Assembly (NCBI RefSeq): GCF_964026575.1
Contig: NZ_OZ032161.1
Span: 558,001-622,000 of the forward strand
Origin: Candidatus Tisiphia endosymbiont of Melanophora roralis
GTDB lineage: Bacteria > Pseudomonadota > Alphaproteobacteria > Rickettsiales > Rickettsiaceae
Length of the DNA: 64,000 bases
Direction of reading: 5' to 3'
The notes under the pieces are model-generated. The model saw nothing but the letters and a program-made list of their open reading frames with translations, ran no database searches and was not told the DNA's origin. Each line of letters begins with the position of its first letter. The first letter of the stretch is position 1. The position numbers and the translations under genes were made by a program. This document shows positions 28,940 to 38,197 of this stretch, in pieces.

Positions 28940-29149
28940 ATTATCCCACAACTGTTGAAAGTTAAAAAACAGTCTATTAGCAAAGAGACCGTCGCACAAC
29001 TGTTGAAAGTTTACAAACACCTATACCACAGTGTCATTGCGAGCGTAAGCGAAGCAATCTAGGAAGCAATCTATAGATAAATGATGTTACTGGATTGCTT
29101 AGTCGGTCTTACAGCCACAACTGTTGAAAGTTAAAAATCGTCATCGCGA
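28940..29149. repeat. Cluster of broken palindromic repeats
   Basis: CACAACTGTTGAAAGTT occurs three times (about 28945, 28990 and 29115), with a GTCATTGCGAGCG...GAAGCAATC palindrome between. The last copy, CCACAACTGTTGAAAGTT...CGTCATCGCGA, is the left half of the element seen whole at 15827-16012. It is cut at 29149 by the IS1634 insertion; the right half is not found on the other side. Confidence 0.7.
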
Positions 29150-30993
29150 CTCATCTTCTAGACGAAAAAGTGCTTAAAACACCTAAAGAATGAGGTTTAT
29201 AAGGATTATGCTATAAGATTTGTAGTCATGTAAATGATGTTTTTTATTTGACAATGCTGGAATTTAGAGATATAATCTCTTTCATGTATATTACAACTGT
29301 TCCAAATAGAAATTCTCGTCCTGCAATATTGCTTCGTACCTCTTATCGCGAAGACGGGAAAGTATTAAATAAAACCCTAGCTAACTTAACTAACTGGGAT
29401 GATTTACGCATTGAGGCTTTTAAGAAGATGCTTAAAGGTGAATTTGATGGTTTAGATGGTGTTCCTGAGGTTGGTGAAAGTTTTGGGACTATTTTTCTAC
29501 TAAAAAGAATTGCTGATGAAATTGGTATTACTAAGGCTCTTGGTACTAGAAGCAAAGAAGCTTTATTGAGTCTATTTTTGGTTTTAGCACGCTTTGCTCA
29601 CCAAGGGTCTAGACTTTCCAGCGTGAAATGGGCGAAATCGCATGCGATATCTGATGTATTATCTGTCGATTCATTTGATGAAAACCATTTATATCAGGCT
29701 CTAGAATGGTTAGAAGAGAACCAAGAAAAGATCGAATTAAAATTATTTAAAACTTATCAAAAGAAAAATAACAAGCCGCCTGTTATGCTTTTATATGACG
29801 TCACTTCCAGCTATTTCGAAGGAACAGAGAATGAACTTGCGGAATATGGGTACAATCGGGATAAAAAGAAGGGTAAAAAGCAAATAGTGATTGGTCTATT
29901 AACTGATGATCATGGCGAACCTTTGGCTGTTAGAGTTTTTAAGGGTAATAGTGCTGATCCTTCTACCATTTATGAGCAGATTGAGCTAGTAAAATCTAAT
30001 TTTGGTATTAAGAATATCGTCTTTGTTGGTGATAAAGGAATGATTAAGAGACTAGGCAAAGAAGGCCTGACCAAAGAAGGATGGGACTATATTACAACCT
30101 TAAGTAAAGTTGAGATTGAAAGCTTAAAGAAAAGCGGAGTTTTGCAATATAGTTTTTTTGCAGAACAGCTATGCGAAGTAACCAATAATGGCAAAAGATA
30201 TATTTTAAGGAAGAATGGTTCTATAGCCCGAAAAGTTGAGTTTGATAGGAATACCCGAGTTGAAAAATTGGTTGCAAAGATTGAAGAGCGTAATATATAT
30301 GTATCAACCCATAAGAAAGCAAAGCCAGAACTTGGTTTAAATAATATTCAAAAAATTACCAAAGAATGGCGGATAGATAAATTTATCAACCTAAAATTAG
30401 ATGGCAACCAAATAGTGGTTGAAATTGATCAAGATAAGAAAAAAGAGTTGTTTGCTCTTGATGGTTGTTATACGATTGAAACGAAAGTTGAAACTGAAAT
30501 CATGAGCAAAGAATTGGTTGATAAAGCTTACCATAATTTACATGAAGTAGAATCAAATTTTAGCAGTATGAAGACAGGATTACTTGAAGTAAGGCCGATC
30601 TTTTTAAGAAAAAGCGATAGAACGAAGGGTCGTGTATTTGTATGTATGCTGTCATTAAAAATATGGCGCTATATGAAAGATAAGTTGAAACAGGGTTATG
30701 ACGTAACCAAAGATGGTAAATACAATGTAACCATTGAAGAAGCATTAAGAGAGTTGGATAAAATATGTTTTTTATATTACACAATCAAAGGTTGCAAGGT
30801 AGCAAGATTACCAAAATTAAGCGAGTTTCAACAAAATTTATTCAATTTATTTGATTTAACGATGCCCCAAATGACAAAATCTGCAAAATGATAAAATGTA
30901 GTCAGTAAAGAAAATTTAATTTTCTATCCCATACACCGCATGACAATCTACTTCTATAGCATAATTTTTGCTCATATTTATCTCGAAGATGAG
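29150..30993 (+). mobile_element. IS1634-family insertion sequence, complete
   Basis: 1,844 bp with inverted ends CTCATCTTC(T/G)AGA and TCTCGAAGATGAG, holding one intact transposase gene. It is the likely autonomous parent of the 330-bp MITEs at 9659 and 37416. The flanking hexamers differ (TCGCGA left, TAGTTA right), so the two sides were not one target site: a deletion or recombination has occurred at this copy. The right side enters the capsid gene of the prophage. Confidence 0.88.
29284..30891 (+). CDS. IS1634-family DDE transposase
   Basis: 535 residues from MYITTVPNRNSRPAILLRTS; an ATG 12 codons upstream is less family-like. DDE residues are visible in LLYDVTSSYFEG (first D), IVFVGDKGM (second D) and LHEVESNFSSMKT (E). 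The length is full and there is no frameshift, so it is likely active and able to mobilise the short derivatives elsewhere in the window. Confidence 0.92.
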   Translation: MYITTVPNRNSRPAILLRTSYREDGKVLNKTLANLTNWDDLRIEAFKKMLKGEFDGLDGVPEVGESFGTIFLLKRIADEIGITKALGTRSKEALLSLFLVLARFAHQGSRLSSVKWAKSHAISDVLSVDSFDENHLYQALEWLEENQEKIELKLFKTYQKKNNKPPVMLLYDVTSSYFEGTENELAEYGYNRDKKKGKKQIVIGLLTDDHGEPLAVRVFKGNSADPSTIYEQIELVKSNFGIKNIVFVGDKGMIKRLGKEGLTKEGWDYITTLSKVEIESLKKSGVLQYSFFAEQLCEVTNNGKRYILRKNGSIARKVEFDRNTRVEKLVAKIEERNIYVSTHKKAKPELGLNNIQKITKEWRIDKFINLKLDGNQIVVEIDQDKKKELFALDGCYTIETKVETEIMSKELVDKAYHNLHEVESNFSSMKTGLLEVRPIFLRKSDRTKGRVFVCMLSLKIWRYMKDKLKQGYDVTKDGKYNVTIEEALRELDKICFLYYTIKGCKVARLPKLSEFQQNLFNLFDLTMPQMTKSAK

Positions 30994-30995
30994 TA

Positions 30996-31808
30996 GTTAG
31001 TACCGATTACCTAAGCAACAATTTTATTGAACTGCTGCGTAACAAAATGCTTGTTAAGCAAATGGGAGCTAAAGTAATGAGCGGCTTGCATGGCGATGTA
31101 GCAATACCAAAACAAACTGGTGGAGCTACTACTTTTTGGGTATCAGAAGGGAGAAGCCCTGAGCATAGCGAGCAAGCCTTTGCCCAAGTAACACTCTCCC
31201 CTAAAAGCATTGCAGCTTACACTGATTTTACCCGCAAATTAGTGCTACAATCTAGTCCTGATATAGAAAATCTAGTACGCAGTGATCTTGCTACCGTTAT
31301 TGCTCTTGAAATTGATCGGGCTGCGATAAGTGGTAGGGGCATTGGGGCTGAGCCATTAGGTATTCTTAACACAACTGGCATTGGTAATGTTACTTTTGAT
31401 GACGATGATCCAATAAGTTGGGGTAAGATCGTAGACCTTGAAAGCCTAATTGCTGCAGGAAATGCTGATATTGGCACGCTTGGCTATTTATGTAATGCCA
31501 GCATACGGGGAATTTTAAAGCAAACAGAAAAAGCTGAAGGAACTGCCCAATTTGTTTGGGAAAGTAGTAGTGAGCTAGGTTTTGGTTACCTTAACGGCTA
31601 TAGAGTTGGAACAACCAACCAAATACCAGCTGATACTATATTATTTGGCAATTTTGCTGATCTAATTATTGGACAATGGGGAGTGCTGGATGTATTAGTA
31701 GACCCTTACACTTTAGGAACTAGCGGTGGCATTAGAATAAGAGTCATGCAAGATGTAGACATTGCAGTTAGACACGCTGAGAGTTTTGCAGTACTAACTA
31801 GACAATAA
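30996..31808 (+). pseudogene. HK97-type phage major capsid protein, N-terminal half deleted
   Basis: The open frame starts directly at the IS end (VSTDYLSNNFIELLRNKM) and continues from Met at 31047 through MSGLHGDVAIPKQTGG. It goes on to SPKSIAAYTDFTRKLV, IDRAAISGRGIGAEPLGIL and a C-terminal IRIRVMQDVDIAVRHAESF. This is the C-terminal half of an HK97-fold capsid protein, including the A- and P-domain regions. The prohead N-arm is missing, removed at the IS1634 junction. It cannot form normal capsids. Confidence 0.88.
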
Positions 31809-32108
31809 TTATAGGTAATTATTTTTGATATCACGATAAGAACTTGTAACCCGCAAAATTTGCAATGGCTTTGTTTTAGGATTATATATTATGTAGTAGT
31901 TATAAACTAACCAAAAACGTACAGGTTTATCAGTTAAATCTTCACGTTTACTTCCAATGTCAGGATTTGCAGCTAGTTTAAAAAACGCTTGTTCAAAAAG
32001 ATTGGCTATTTTTTCAGCAGCTTTGGGGTTATTTTTGGCGATATATAACCAAATATCCTTAATATCTTGCTCTGCTTGAACAGTTAAGCAAAAATTATTT
32101 TTACTCAT
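31809..32108 (-). CDS. parE: ParE/RelE-family toxin
   Basis: 99 residues: LTVQAEQDIKDIWLYIAKNN, then NPDIGSKREDLTDKPVRFWLVYNYYIIY and ILRVTSSYRDIKNN match the ParE fold, which poisons DNA gyrase. It overlaps the end of the antitoxin gene by 8 bases in the same direction, the classic antitoxin-toxin order. The module is inserted, in reverse orientation, between the capsid and head-tail genes of the prophage. Confidence 0.9.
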   Translation of the reverse strand: MSKNNFCLTVQAEQDIKDIWLYIAKNNPKAAEKIANLFEQAFFKLAANPDIGSKREDLTDKPVRFWLVYNYYIIYNPKTKPLQILRVTSSYRDIKNNYL

Positions 32109-32376
32109 GAGACTTTAATTTATCTTTACGAAAATTCCTGAAATTTTGTAGAGCTTGGTCACCTGAAATAACCTTACCTTCAGCTGCTTGGTCAAGACCT
32201 ATTTGAATTTCCTGATTAAGCCACATTTTATAGTTTTCAAAACTAGTGTTGTGAGTTTCTGATTTAATAAGTAAACGTAATGCAGCTCTTATAACTTCAC
32301 TGGAAGAATGATAAAAACCACTTTCTACCTGTTTATCTATATATTTTTCGAGTTCCGGTGTTAAGGACACATTCAT
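32101..32376 (-). CDS. parD: ParD-family antitoxin
   Basis: 91 residues from MNVSLTPELEKYIDKQV; an ATG seven codons upstream also exists. The N-terminal ribbon-helix-helix shows SGFYHSSSEVIRAALRLL, the ParD/CopG signature, and the acidic/helical C-terminus binds toxin. It should neutralise the adjacent ParE and repress its own promoter. ATTATCAGCCATAATAACAATAATTGATATTATAATAAC-type AT-rich repeats upstream are a plausible operator. Confidence 0.9.
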   Translation of the reverse strand: MNVSLTPELEKYIDKQVESGFYHSSSEVIRAALRLLIKSETHNTSFENYKMWLNQEIQIGLDQAAEGKVISGDQALQNFRNFRKDKLKSHE

Positions 32377-32426
32377 AATTATCAGCCATAATAACAATAA
32401 TTGATATTATAATAACATAAATAGTT

Positions 32427-32735
32427 ATGATCTTTCAAGAAGATTTTGCTGAGTTTTTAGACACAGAGCAAGGATTTGCAGTAGAGGCAACAGTAACGCC
32501 AAAAGATGGACTAGCTTACCAACTCAAAGGGATATTTGTTAACAACTACTACCCTATAGATATTGGAACAAGTGGCTTTGTCGGATTCAATCCAAGCTTT
32601 GAATGCTGTGAGGAAGAGGCAAGAAAAATCAATTATGGAGATATACTAACTATCCGGCAAACAAAGTACAAAATTGTTGAAATCAAACAAGATGATACTG
32701 GTTGGGTAGTGCTGGAATTAGAGCGACAAAGCTGA
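32427..32735 (+). CDS. Phage head-tail joining protein, lambda FII-like
   Basis: 102 residues resembling the gpFII-type attachment proteins: an N-terminal FAEFLDTEQGFAVEATVTPKDG, a middle loop, and a C-terminal YGDILTIRQTKYKIVEIKQDDTGWVVLEL. The capsid-then-FII order agrees with lambda. In a working phage it links the filled head to the tail. It is intact here, but neighbours on both sides are truncated. The tail-terminator-like gene starts 1 base after its stop. Confidence 0.7.
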   Translation: MIFQEDFAEFLDTEQGFAVEATVTPKDGLAYQLKGIFVNNYYPIDIGTSGFVGFNPSFECCEEEARKINYGDILTIRQTKYKIVEIKQDDTGWVVLELERQS

Positions 32736-32736
32736 T

Positions 32737-32920
32737 ATGCTGCATGCTAGAACCAGCATAAGGCAAACTTTTGTGGATATCCTTAAAGGAAAAACGGCAG
32801 CAAAAGATAAAGTTTACGATAGTCGTTTATATAATATGAATAACAGCACTTTGCCGGGGATTATCATATTTTCTAGCCAAGAAGAAATAGTAACCAGCAC
32901 TATCAGTCCACCAAGATGTA
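32737..32920 (+). pseudogene. Phage tail terminator (gpU-like) N-terminal fragment
   Basis: About 61 codons: HARTSIRQTFVDILKGKTAA, then VYDSRLYNMNNSTLPGIIIFSSQEE, the start of a gpU-like tail completion protein. It is cut by the IS5 element at 32921. After the IS the frame closes within a few codons, so the gene was already short or mutated. Its place after the FII-like gene follows the lambda order. Confidence 0.7.
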
Positions 32921-33850
32921 AGAGCTTGTCCGCAAACTAAGTAATAGAAGTAATCCTACGAAGAAGTAATCGACTCATAGCCAAAAAAATTATATTTTCA
33001 CTAGAATCAGTAAGAAAATCATATTCCTTGGAGAGCCTTCTATTTCTATTTATCCAAGCAAAGCTTCTCTCAACAACCCATCGCCTTGGCTGTACTTTAA
33101 ACCCAACTTCCCTTGTTGGCAATAGTTCTAGTGGTGTATTTTTTGGTATCCAAAATCTGCACACTGGGCGTTTAACAATTTCTAAATCTATGTTATACTT
33201 TTCCTTAATGAGACCCTTTAAATCTTTAGACTGATACCCCATATCAGCCCACATTTGTTTAATAGTAGTGTACTCTTTTTGCATGTTACTGAGTAGCACT
33301 GTAGCTCCGTATCGATCATTCTCATTCGCAGAACCGACATAACAACCTAATACAAAGCCTTGTGTATCGGTAATAATATGCCTCTTTCTGCCCTTAATTT
33401 TCTTAGCTCCATCATAACCTTTAGCTCCCCTTTTTCTGTTGTCTTGACAGACTGACTATCTATTATGCAAGCACTAGGATACTCATTTCTACCTAATTTT
33501 CGTCTAACATCCTTGATAAGTTCATGGTTCATACGTTCAAATACACCTTGCTTCTTCCATCTTCTAAATTGTTCATATACTGTCTTCCAAATTGGAAAGT
33601 CATGCGGCATATATCTCCACTGACACCCAGTACGTAATACATAAAAAATTGCATTCAAAATCTCTCTTTTGCTATGTTTTAAAGGTCTACCTCCCTTTAC
33701 ATACGATACTTGAAACAAACCCTCTATCCTTAACCATTCTTCATCTGTTAAATCTGTTGGATAATTTTTTCTGCTCATTCTTTTATACTTCTTACTAATA
33801 ATACTTTGTTCACTTCATCATACCTTAATTTTAGTTTGCGGACAAGCTCT
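32921..33850 (-). mobile_element. IS5-family (IS427 group) element, copy 1
   Basis: 930 bp bounded by AGAGCTTGTCCGCAAACT and its complement. A TA dinucleotide occurs on both sides, as expected for this group. It appears sequence-identical to copy 2 at 60319-61248, implying recent transposition. Inserted in the gpU-like gene. Confidence 0.9.
32937..33778 (-). CDS. IS5-family transposase, two overlapping frames joined by -1 frameshift
   Basis: OrfA (33347-33778, 143 codons) starts MSRKNYPTDLTDEEWLRIE and carries GCQWRYMPHDFP and IIDSQSVKTTEKG. The second frame continues RGAKGYDGAKKIKGRKRHI, then NMQKEYTTIKQMWADMGYQS and QPRRWVVERSFAWINRNRR, the DDE C-terminus. The frames meet at an A5G4 run near 33428, consistent with programmed -1 slippage as known in IS427-type elements. 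Copy 2 has the same arrangement, supporting function rather than decay. Confidence 0.88.
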
Positions 33851-33953
33851 TAGACTAATTATCTTTCAATAAAGAATGAAGATGGTATAATTTAAGTTAT
33901 ATAGTGAAACACATTGAATTAGGTGAGTTTATATGATATAAATAAGAGAAAAA

Positions 33954-34402
33954 ATGTCAACAAGCCCATATAGTCAAGATTTAAGAGAAAAAGTAATAAA
34001 TTATATAGAAAAAGGTAATAGTCAAATATCTGCTGCTAAGATATTTGATATACACAAGAATACAATTAGTCGTTGGAAGGTAAGGAAGAAAAAAGAAGGA
34101 ACAATATTAGCAAAAGCGAGATTAGGATTTAAAAGTAAAGTTGACAAGCAACAGTTAGAAGAATTTGTCAAAAATAATTCAAATATTACGCTAAAAGATA
34201 TTGGTAAGAAATTTGGGATTACAGGCACTCAAGTTGGAAGAATATTAAAGAAGTTAGGCTATAGTTATAAAAAAAAACCTTCAGCTATTTGGAAGCAAGT
34301 GCAGAAAAACGATCTGAATATTTAGAAAAGGTCAGTAAATATGACAAAGAGCAAATGGTATATCTTGATGAGAGTGGTATAGATAGGACTATTTGCCAAG
34401 AT
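33954..34402 (+). pseudogene. IS630 transposase, N-terminal part
   Basis: Begins MSTSPYSQDLREKVINYIEK with helix-turn-helix KIFDIHKNTISRWK and a second HTH FGITGTQVGRILKKLGYSYKKK. A small frameshift near 34300 then gives RSEYLEKVSKYDKEQMVYLDE and SGIDRTICQ, the first catalytic Asp region. The IS110 element cuts it immediately after. Non-functional. Confidence 0.82.
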
Positions 34403-34721
34403 AGCACCAAACAAACTGCTGCACATTTGTAAAAACATAAACAAACTTTGGTGGTAAGCCATCAACAACAAGGTATAGTGTTTGCGATTATTGTGTGTTA
34501 AAGTTACAGTTAGCCGAGTTGGTAAAGAGCTATAACCGACCACCACAATGGTGCAGCTTTAAGGCAGCCCGTAAGATAGCATGGTTTTGGAGTTGTTGGT
34601 AATATCATTGATGGCATTATGTGTTTATGATACGTAAGAGACCTCGTTTAAGAGATTAATTTTTTCATTCAATACTCCAACTTAAAATTAGCTCGGTCTA
34701 ATTCTTAGTGTAGGAGATGAT
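34403..34721 (+). ncRNA. Candidate bridge-RNA region of the IS110 element
   Basis: The roughly 320-bp noncoding left end contains several short hairpins, for example around CCACCACAATGGTG and in the TTGGTAAAGAGCTATAACCGACC stretch. In IS110-group elements this end encodes the structured bridge RNA that pairs with target and donor DNA. Position and length fit; I did not identify the guide loops. Confidence 0.4.
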
Positions 34722-36068
34722 ATGACAAATAAAAAGAATGATAAACAGAAACTATCTGTAATTAATCCTGATGCGGCAGGTATTGATATTGGTTCTAGAG
34801 AACATTATGTTTGTGTACCAGCTGATAGGGATGAAAAGAATGTACGAAAATTTGCTGCTTTTACCAGTGATTTAAGAGAAATGGCAGATTGGTTAAAAAA
34901 ATGTGGAGTTAAGACGATAGCTATGGAATCAACAGGGATATATTGGATACCTGTATTTCAGATTTTAGAGACTACTGGCTTTGAAGTTATATTGGTGAAT
35001 GCTAGGCATGTGAAAAACGTACCTGGACGTAAAACAGATGTAGCTGATTGTCAGTGGTTACAACAACTTCATAGCTATGGATTGTTAAGTGGTTCATTTC
35101 GTCCAAAAGATCAGATATGTGAATTAAGAACTCTTACTAGACAAAGAGACAGATTAACAAAGAATGCTGCAACCCATGTAAACCGTATGCAGAAAGCACT
35201 GAATGAAATGAATATCCAATTACATCATGTGATTAGTGATATAACAGGTGTTACAGGAATGAGTATAATAAAAGCAATTATTGCTGGTGAAAGGGATGCA
35301 AATAAATTAGTCACATTTAGGGATAGTCGTATAAAAAGTGATAAAAAGACTATTATCAAAGCTTTGGAGGGAGATTATCGCAAAGAGCATCTTGTAGTAT
35401 TAAAGCAAGAATTAGATATTTATGAATTTTACCTAAAACAAATCAAGGAGTGTGACGAAGCAATAGAAAGCTGTTACAAAGAGTTTGATAAACGTGGTGA
35501 TGGTGATGTAACAAATAAGCAACGCAAGAACAAAAATTCTCCAAAGTTTGATTTACAACAATCACTATATAACGCAGCAGGAGCAGATTTTACTGCAATT
35601 CCAGGGCTAAGTGAGCTAAGTGTACAAACGATAGTATCGGAAGTGGGGTTAGATATGGACAAATGGAGTACAGAGAAACATTTTACATCTTGGCTTGGCT
35701 TAAGTCCTGCTAATAAAATTACCGGTGGTAAAGTATTTGATACGAGAACAAAAAAGGTAGAAAATAAAGCAAGTATGGCATTCAGGATGGCAGCTCTTAA
35801 TCTAGGTAGAGGTAAATCAGCACTAGCAGGATTTTACAGAAGGATAAAAAGTAGAGCTGGTACACCAAAAGCTATTACAGCAACAGCAAGGAAGTTGGCA
35901 TGTATGTTTTATCGATTATTAAAATATGGTCAAGACTACGTCGAACAGGGAATTGAAACGTACGAAAAACAATACCAAGAAACAATGGTAAAAAATCTGC
36001 AAAAACAGGCAACACGACTAGGGTTTAGTGTGGTTAAAATAGAGCAGTCATTGGAATCAGTTTGTTAA
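34722..36068 (+). CDS. IS110-family transposase (DEDD)
   Basis: 448 residues, intact. The N-terminal RuvC-like DEDD domain shows AAGIDIGSREHYVCV, AMESTGIYWIPVFQ and PGRKTDVADCQWLQ. The C-terminal domain has IPGLSELSVQTIVSEVG, HFTSWLGLSPANKITGGK and MAFRMAALNLGRGKSALAG with a conserved Ser. It starts after AGGAGATGAT. The stop codon lies in a 29-bp direct tandem repeat. Likely active. Confidence 0.93.
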   Translation: MTNKKNDKQKLSVINPDAAGIDIGSREHYVCVPADRDEKNVRKFAAFTSDLREMADWLKKCGVKTIAMESTGIYWIPVFQILETTGFEVILVNARHVKNVPGRKTDVADCQWLQQLHSYGLLSGSFRPKDQICELRTLTRQRDRLTKNAATHVNRMQKALNEMNIQLHHVISDITGVTGMSIIKAIIAGERDANKLVTFRDSRIKSDKKTIIKALEGDYRKEHLVVLKQELDIYEFYLKQIKECDEAIESCYKEFDKRGDGDVTNKQRKNKNSPKFDLQQSLYNAAGADFTAIPGLSELSVQTIVSEVGLDMDKWSTEKHFTSWLGLSPANKITGGKVFDTRTKKVENKASMAFRMAALNLGRGKSALAGFYRRIKSRAGTPKAITATARKLACMFYRLLKYGQDYVEQGIETYEKQYQETMVKNLQKQATRLGFSVVKIEQSLESVC

Positions 36069-36098
36069 GAGAGCAGTCATTGGAATCAGTTTGTTAAG
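36041..36098. repeat. 29-bp tandem duplication at the IS110 right end
   Basis: Two perfect consecutive copies of a 29-bp unit beginning AGAGCAGTCATTGGAATCAG; each carries the transposase C-terminal codons and TAA. It could be a slippage product or reflect a circular/tandem transposition intermediate. Confidence 0.85.
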
Positions 36099-36403
36099 AG
36101 AGGTTGGGGTAAGGTAGGAAAATTATTAATTGGACAAAAGAGTGGCAAACATTATCAAAGAACTAATATAATAGCTGGTTTGGTAAATAATAAGCTGATA
36201 GTTCCTTTTGTTTTTAATGGCACTTGCAATACAGAACTATTTAACAATTGGGTTGAGAAGTTTTTAATTAAAGAATTAAAAGCAGGACAGGTTGTAGTAC
36301 TGGATAATGCTAGTTTCCATAAATCAAAGAAGACGAAAGAATTAATAGAATCAGTAGGTTGTAAGGTTATTTTTTTGCCCCCATATTCTCCTGAATTGAA
36401 TCC
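36099..36403 (+). pseudogene. IS630 transposase, C-terminal part
   Basis: Continues the 33954 gene: RGWGKVGKLLIGQKSGKHYQ, then VVVLDNASFHKSKKTKELI (second catalytic Asp) and CKVIFLPPYSPELNP, ending exactly where the IS4 element begins. The catalytic Glu region and the terminus are missing. Confidence 0.82.
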
Positions 36404-36409
36404 TTACTT

Positions 36410-38197
36410 TTACCCACAATTCTGGGAGAGAAATATAGATAATATTTCGATACTTTCTGTAAGATTTTCGTAGCCCCTCCATAGTGTCATAGTTCCTGGT
36501 AATTTATCATTTTTTCTATTCATAAATCCTCCTAATTTACCAAGCCAGATAATAGCTTGTTTCATAGTTGGAGGTTCTTCAGGTATGAAAATAGTTTTAT
36601 GCTCTCGAATATAAAGAGTTTGCCATTCTTGTGAAGTTAAAATCTTAGTACACACTTCTTGCGGATGAGATATTGCTACTTTTGATAAATATAAAATTTT
36701 AAATGCAATGATGCTTTTTATGGCAATTAATTTTTCTAGTCTTTCTTTTGTAGCTAAACGAGAATTTTCTATTTTACATCCAGATTTTAGAACTCTGAAA
36801 TATTCTTCAATTCTCCATCTTAACTTATACCAATTTATCCTTTCAATCGCATCTTCAAAATTACTGACAGGAACATTAGTTAGCAAGAGCCAATCAATTG
36901 CTTCCACTCCTTTAGGGGGGACTTGTTCTTTAGCTCTTACAACATAGAGCACTACTTTATCACTGATTTTGTGTTCAGTATTTTTTGAACCATATAATGA
37001 AGGGGTTCTAATTGGTATTAAACCAGACATATATTTTATTTCAATATTTGCCATTCTTGCTGCTTCATTGTTCTTTTTTGGAACTTGAATTACTATTTCT
37101 TTCTTTGCGGATATCTGATTTATATGGGTTTGCAAATTTGTTTTTCTTCCCTCTGTAGAAATAAATTTTCTATTTTGTCTATTACGAACAATAAACAAAC
37201 TACCCTTTTCTTGACACGACCATAATAGTTCAAAGATATCTGCTTCTCTGTCACCAATAGTTATAACTTTAGTATCTTTAGGTATAATATGCATAGTGTC
37301 CTTAAGTGCTGCTATCCACTTATAACTTTCTTTATCTTCAGTAGAAGATATATATTTTCTTCTTGATTTTTCTTGTGCAGTTTCTTCACGTATAACACGA
37401 GCCCAACATTGTTGACTCATCTTCGAGACGAAAAAGTGCTTGAAACGTCTAAAGAATCAGGTTCGCAGTGGTTTTGGTATGAAGTTTGTAGTCATGTAAA
37501 CATCACTTTTCTACTTGACATACTAAAAATTAGTCAACATAATGCTTCTTATGTGTATTACCATTGTTTTGTTTCAAATAAAAACTCTTGTCATTAAAGT
37601 ACACTTTTATCAGTATTTCTTTATTATAAAATTCCACAGGTGAAAAAATGTAGTCAGTAACGAGAATTTAATTCTACACTCCACTCGTCGCATAATACTC
37701 ACGTTCTATAGCATAATTTCTGCTCATATTTATCTCGAAGATGAGTGTTGAGAAGATAATCCTAAAGGTAATCCTTCCATTGTAAACATCAAGGCACTAT
37801 GCACAATCAGCCCCATTTTATGTTTTGTATAAGACTTTGAGACGCTACCGAGCCCTTTAGTTTTAATATGAGAATCAAAATCTAGGTATGTTGTATCCTG
37901 AACTGAAAATACAAACTCATTACCTTTAATCCTTTCTTGTGTTTCTTTATAATGTGAATAATAAATTCCCGCTGGATCAAATTTTTTATTGCTAAATAAT
38001 CTATACGCTCCTTTAGCCTCTTTCCAACTTCTGCAACTTTGATTTATTGAACCAAAAGCTTTGCTTTCTATAAGTGAGCTAGTTTTAATAAGTCTTTTTA
38101 TAAGCCTTTGATCTCCAAAGTTAACATGCCTAAATTCCCTTTCTAACCACTTATCACCTAAGTTGTAAGCATTAGATAACGCTTGCATATTCCTCAT
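36410..38197 (-). pseudogene. IS4-family Tn5-like transposase, interrupted by MITE
   Basis: The N-terminal part (38197 to about 37746) shows EREFRHVNFGDQRLIKRLIK, SCRSWKEAKGAYRLF and FSVQDTTYLDF (first D). The C-terminal part (from about 37415) shows VITIGDREADIFEL (second D) and INWYKLRWRIEEYFRVLKSG (the YREK-type E region). The two join in frame at LGLSSQQCWARVIRE if the MITE and one TGTTGA copy are removed. So the enzyme was intact until that insertion. Confidence 0.9.
37416..37745. mobile_element. 330-bp IS1634-derived MITE, copy 2
   Basis: Same ends and length as the copy at 9659-9988, differing at only a few positions. It is flanked by an exact 6-bp duplication TGTTGA (37410-37415 and 37746-37751). 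Inserted in the IS4-type transposase. Confidence 0.9.

Larger units (their letters stand above)
34403..36098 (+). mobile_element. IS110-family element inserted in the IS630 transposase
   Basis: About 1.7 kb between the broken halves of the IS630 gene (GIDRTICQ on the left, RGWGKVGKLLIGQKSG on the right). It has no long terminal inverted repeats, as is usual for IS110. The transposase gene is preceded by a noncoding stretch of about 320 bp and followed by about 30 bp. That layout (long left end) is the IS110 group pattern rather than IS1111. Confidence 0.82.
33900..36403 (+). mobile_element. IS630 element (ISRpe1-like), split by IS110 and truncated at 3' end
   Basis: The left end is TATAGTGAAACACATTGAATT at 33900. 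The transposase runs from 33954, is interrupted at about 34402 by the IS110 insertion, resumes at about 36099, and ends at PPYSPELNP where the IS4 element begins (36404). The right inverted repeat is absent from this place. Confidence 0.82.

Noticed and set aside
32937-33778. IS5 transposase as a broken gene because of its two frames
   Set aside because: Both copies have the same split at an A5G4 run, the known programmed -1 frameshift arrangement for this group.
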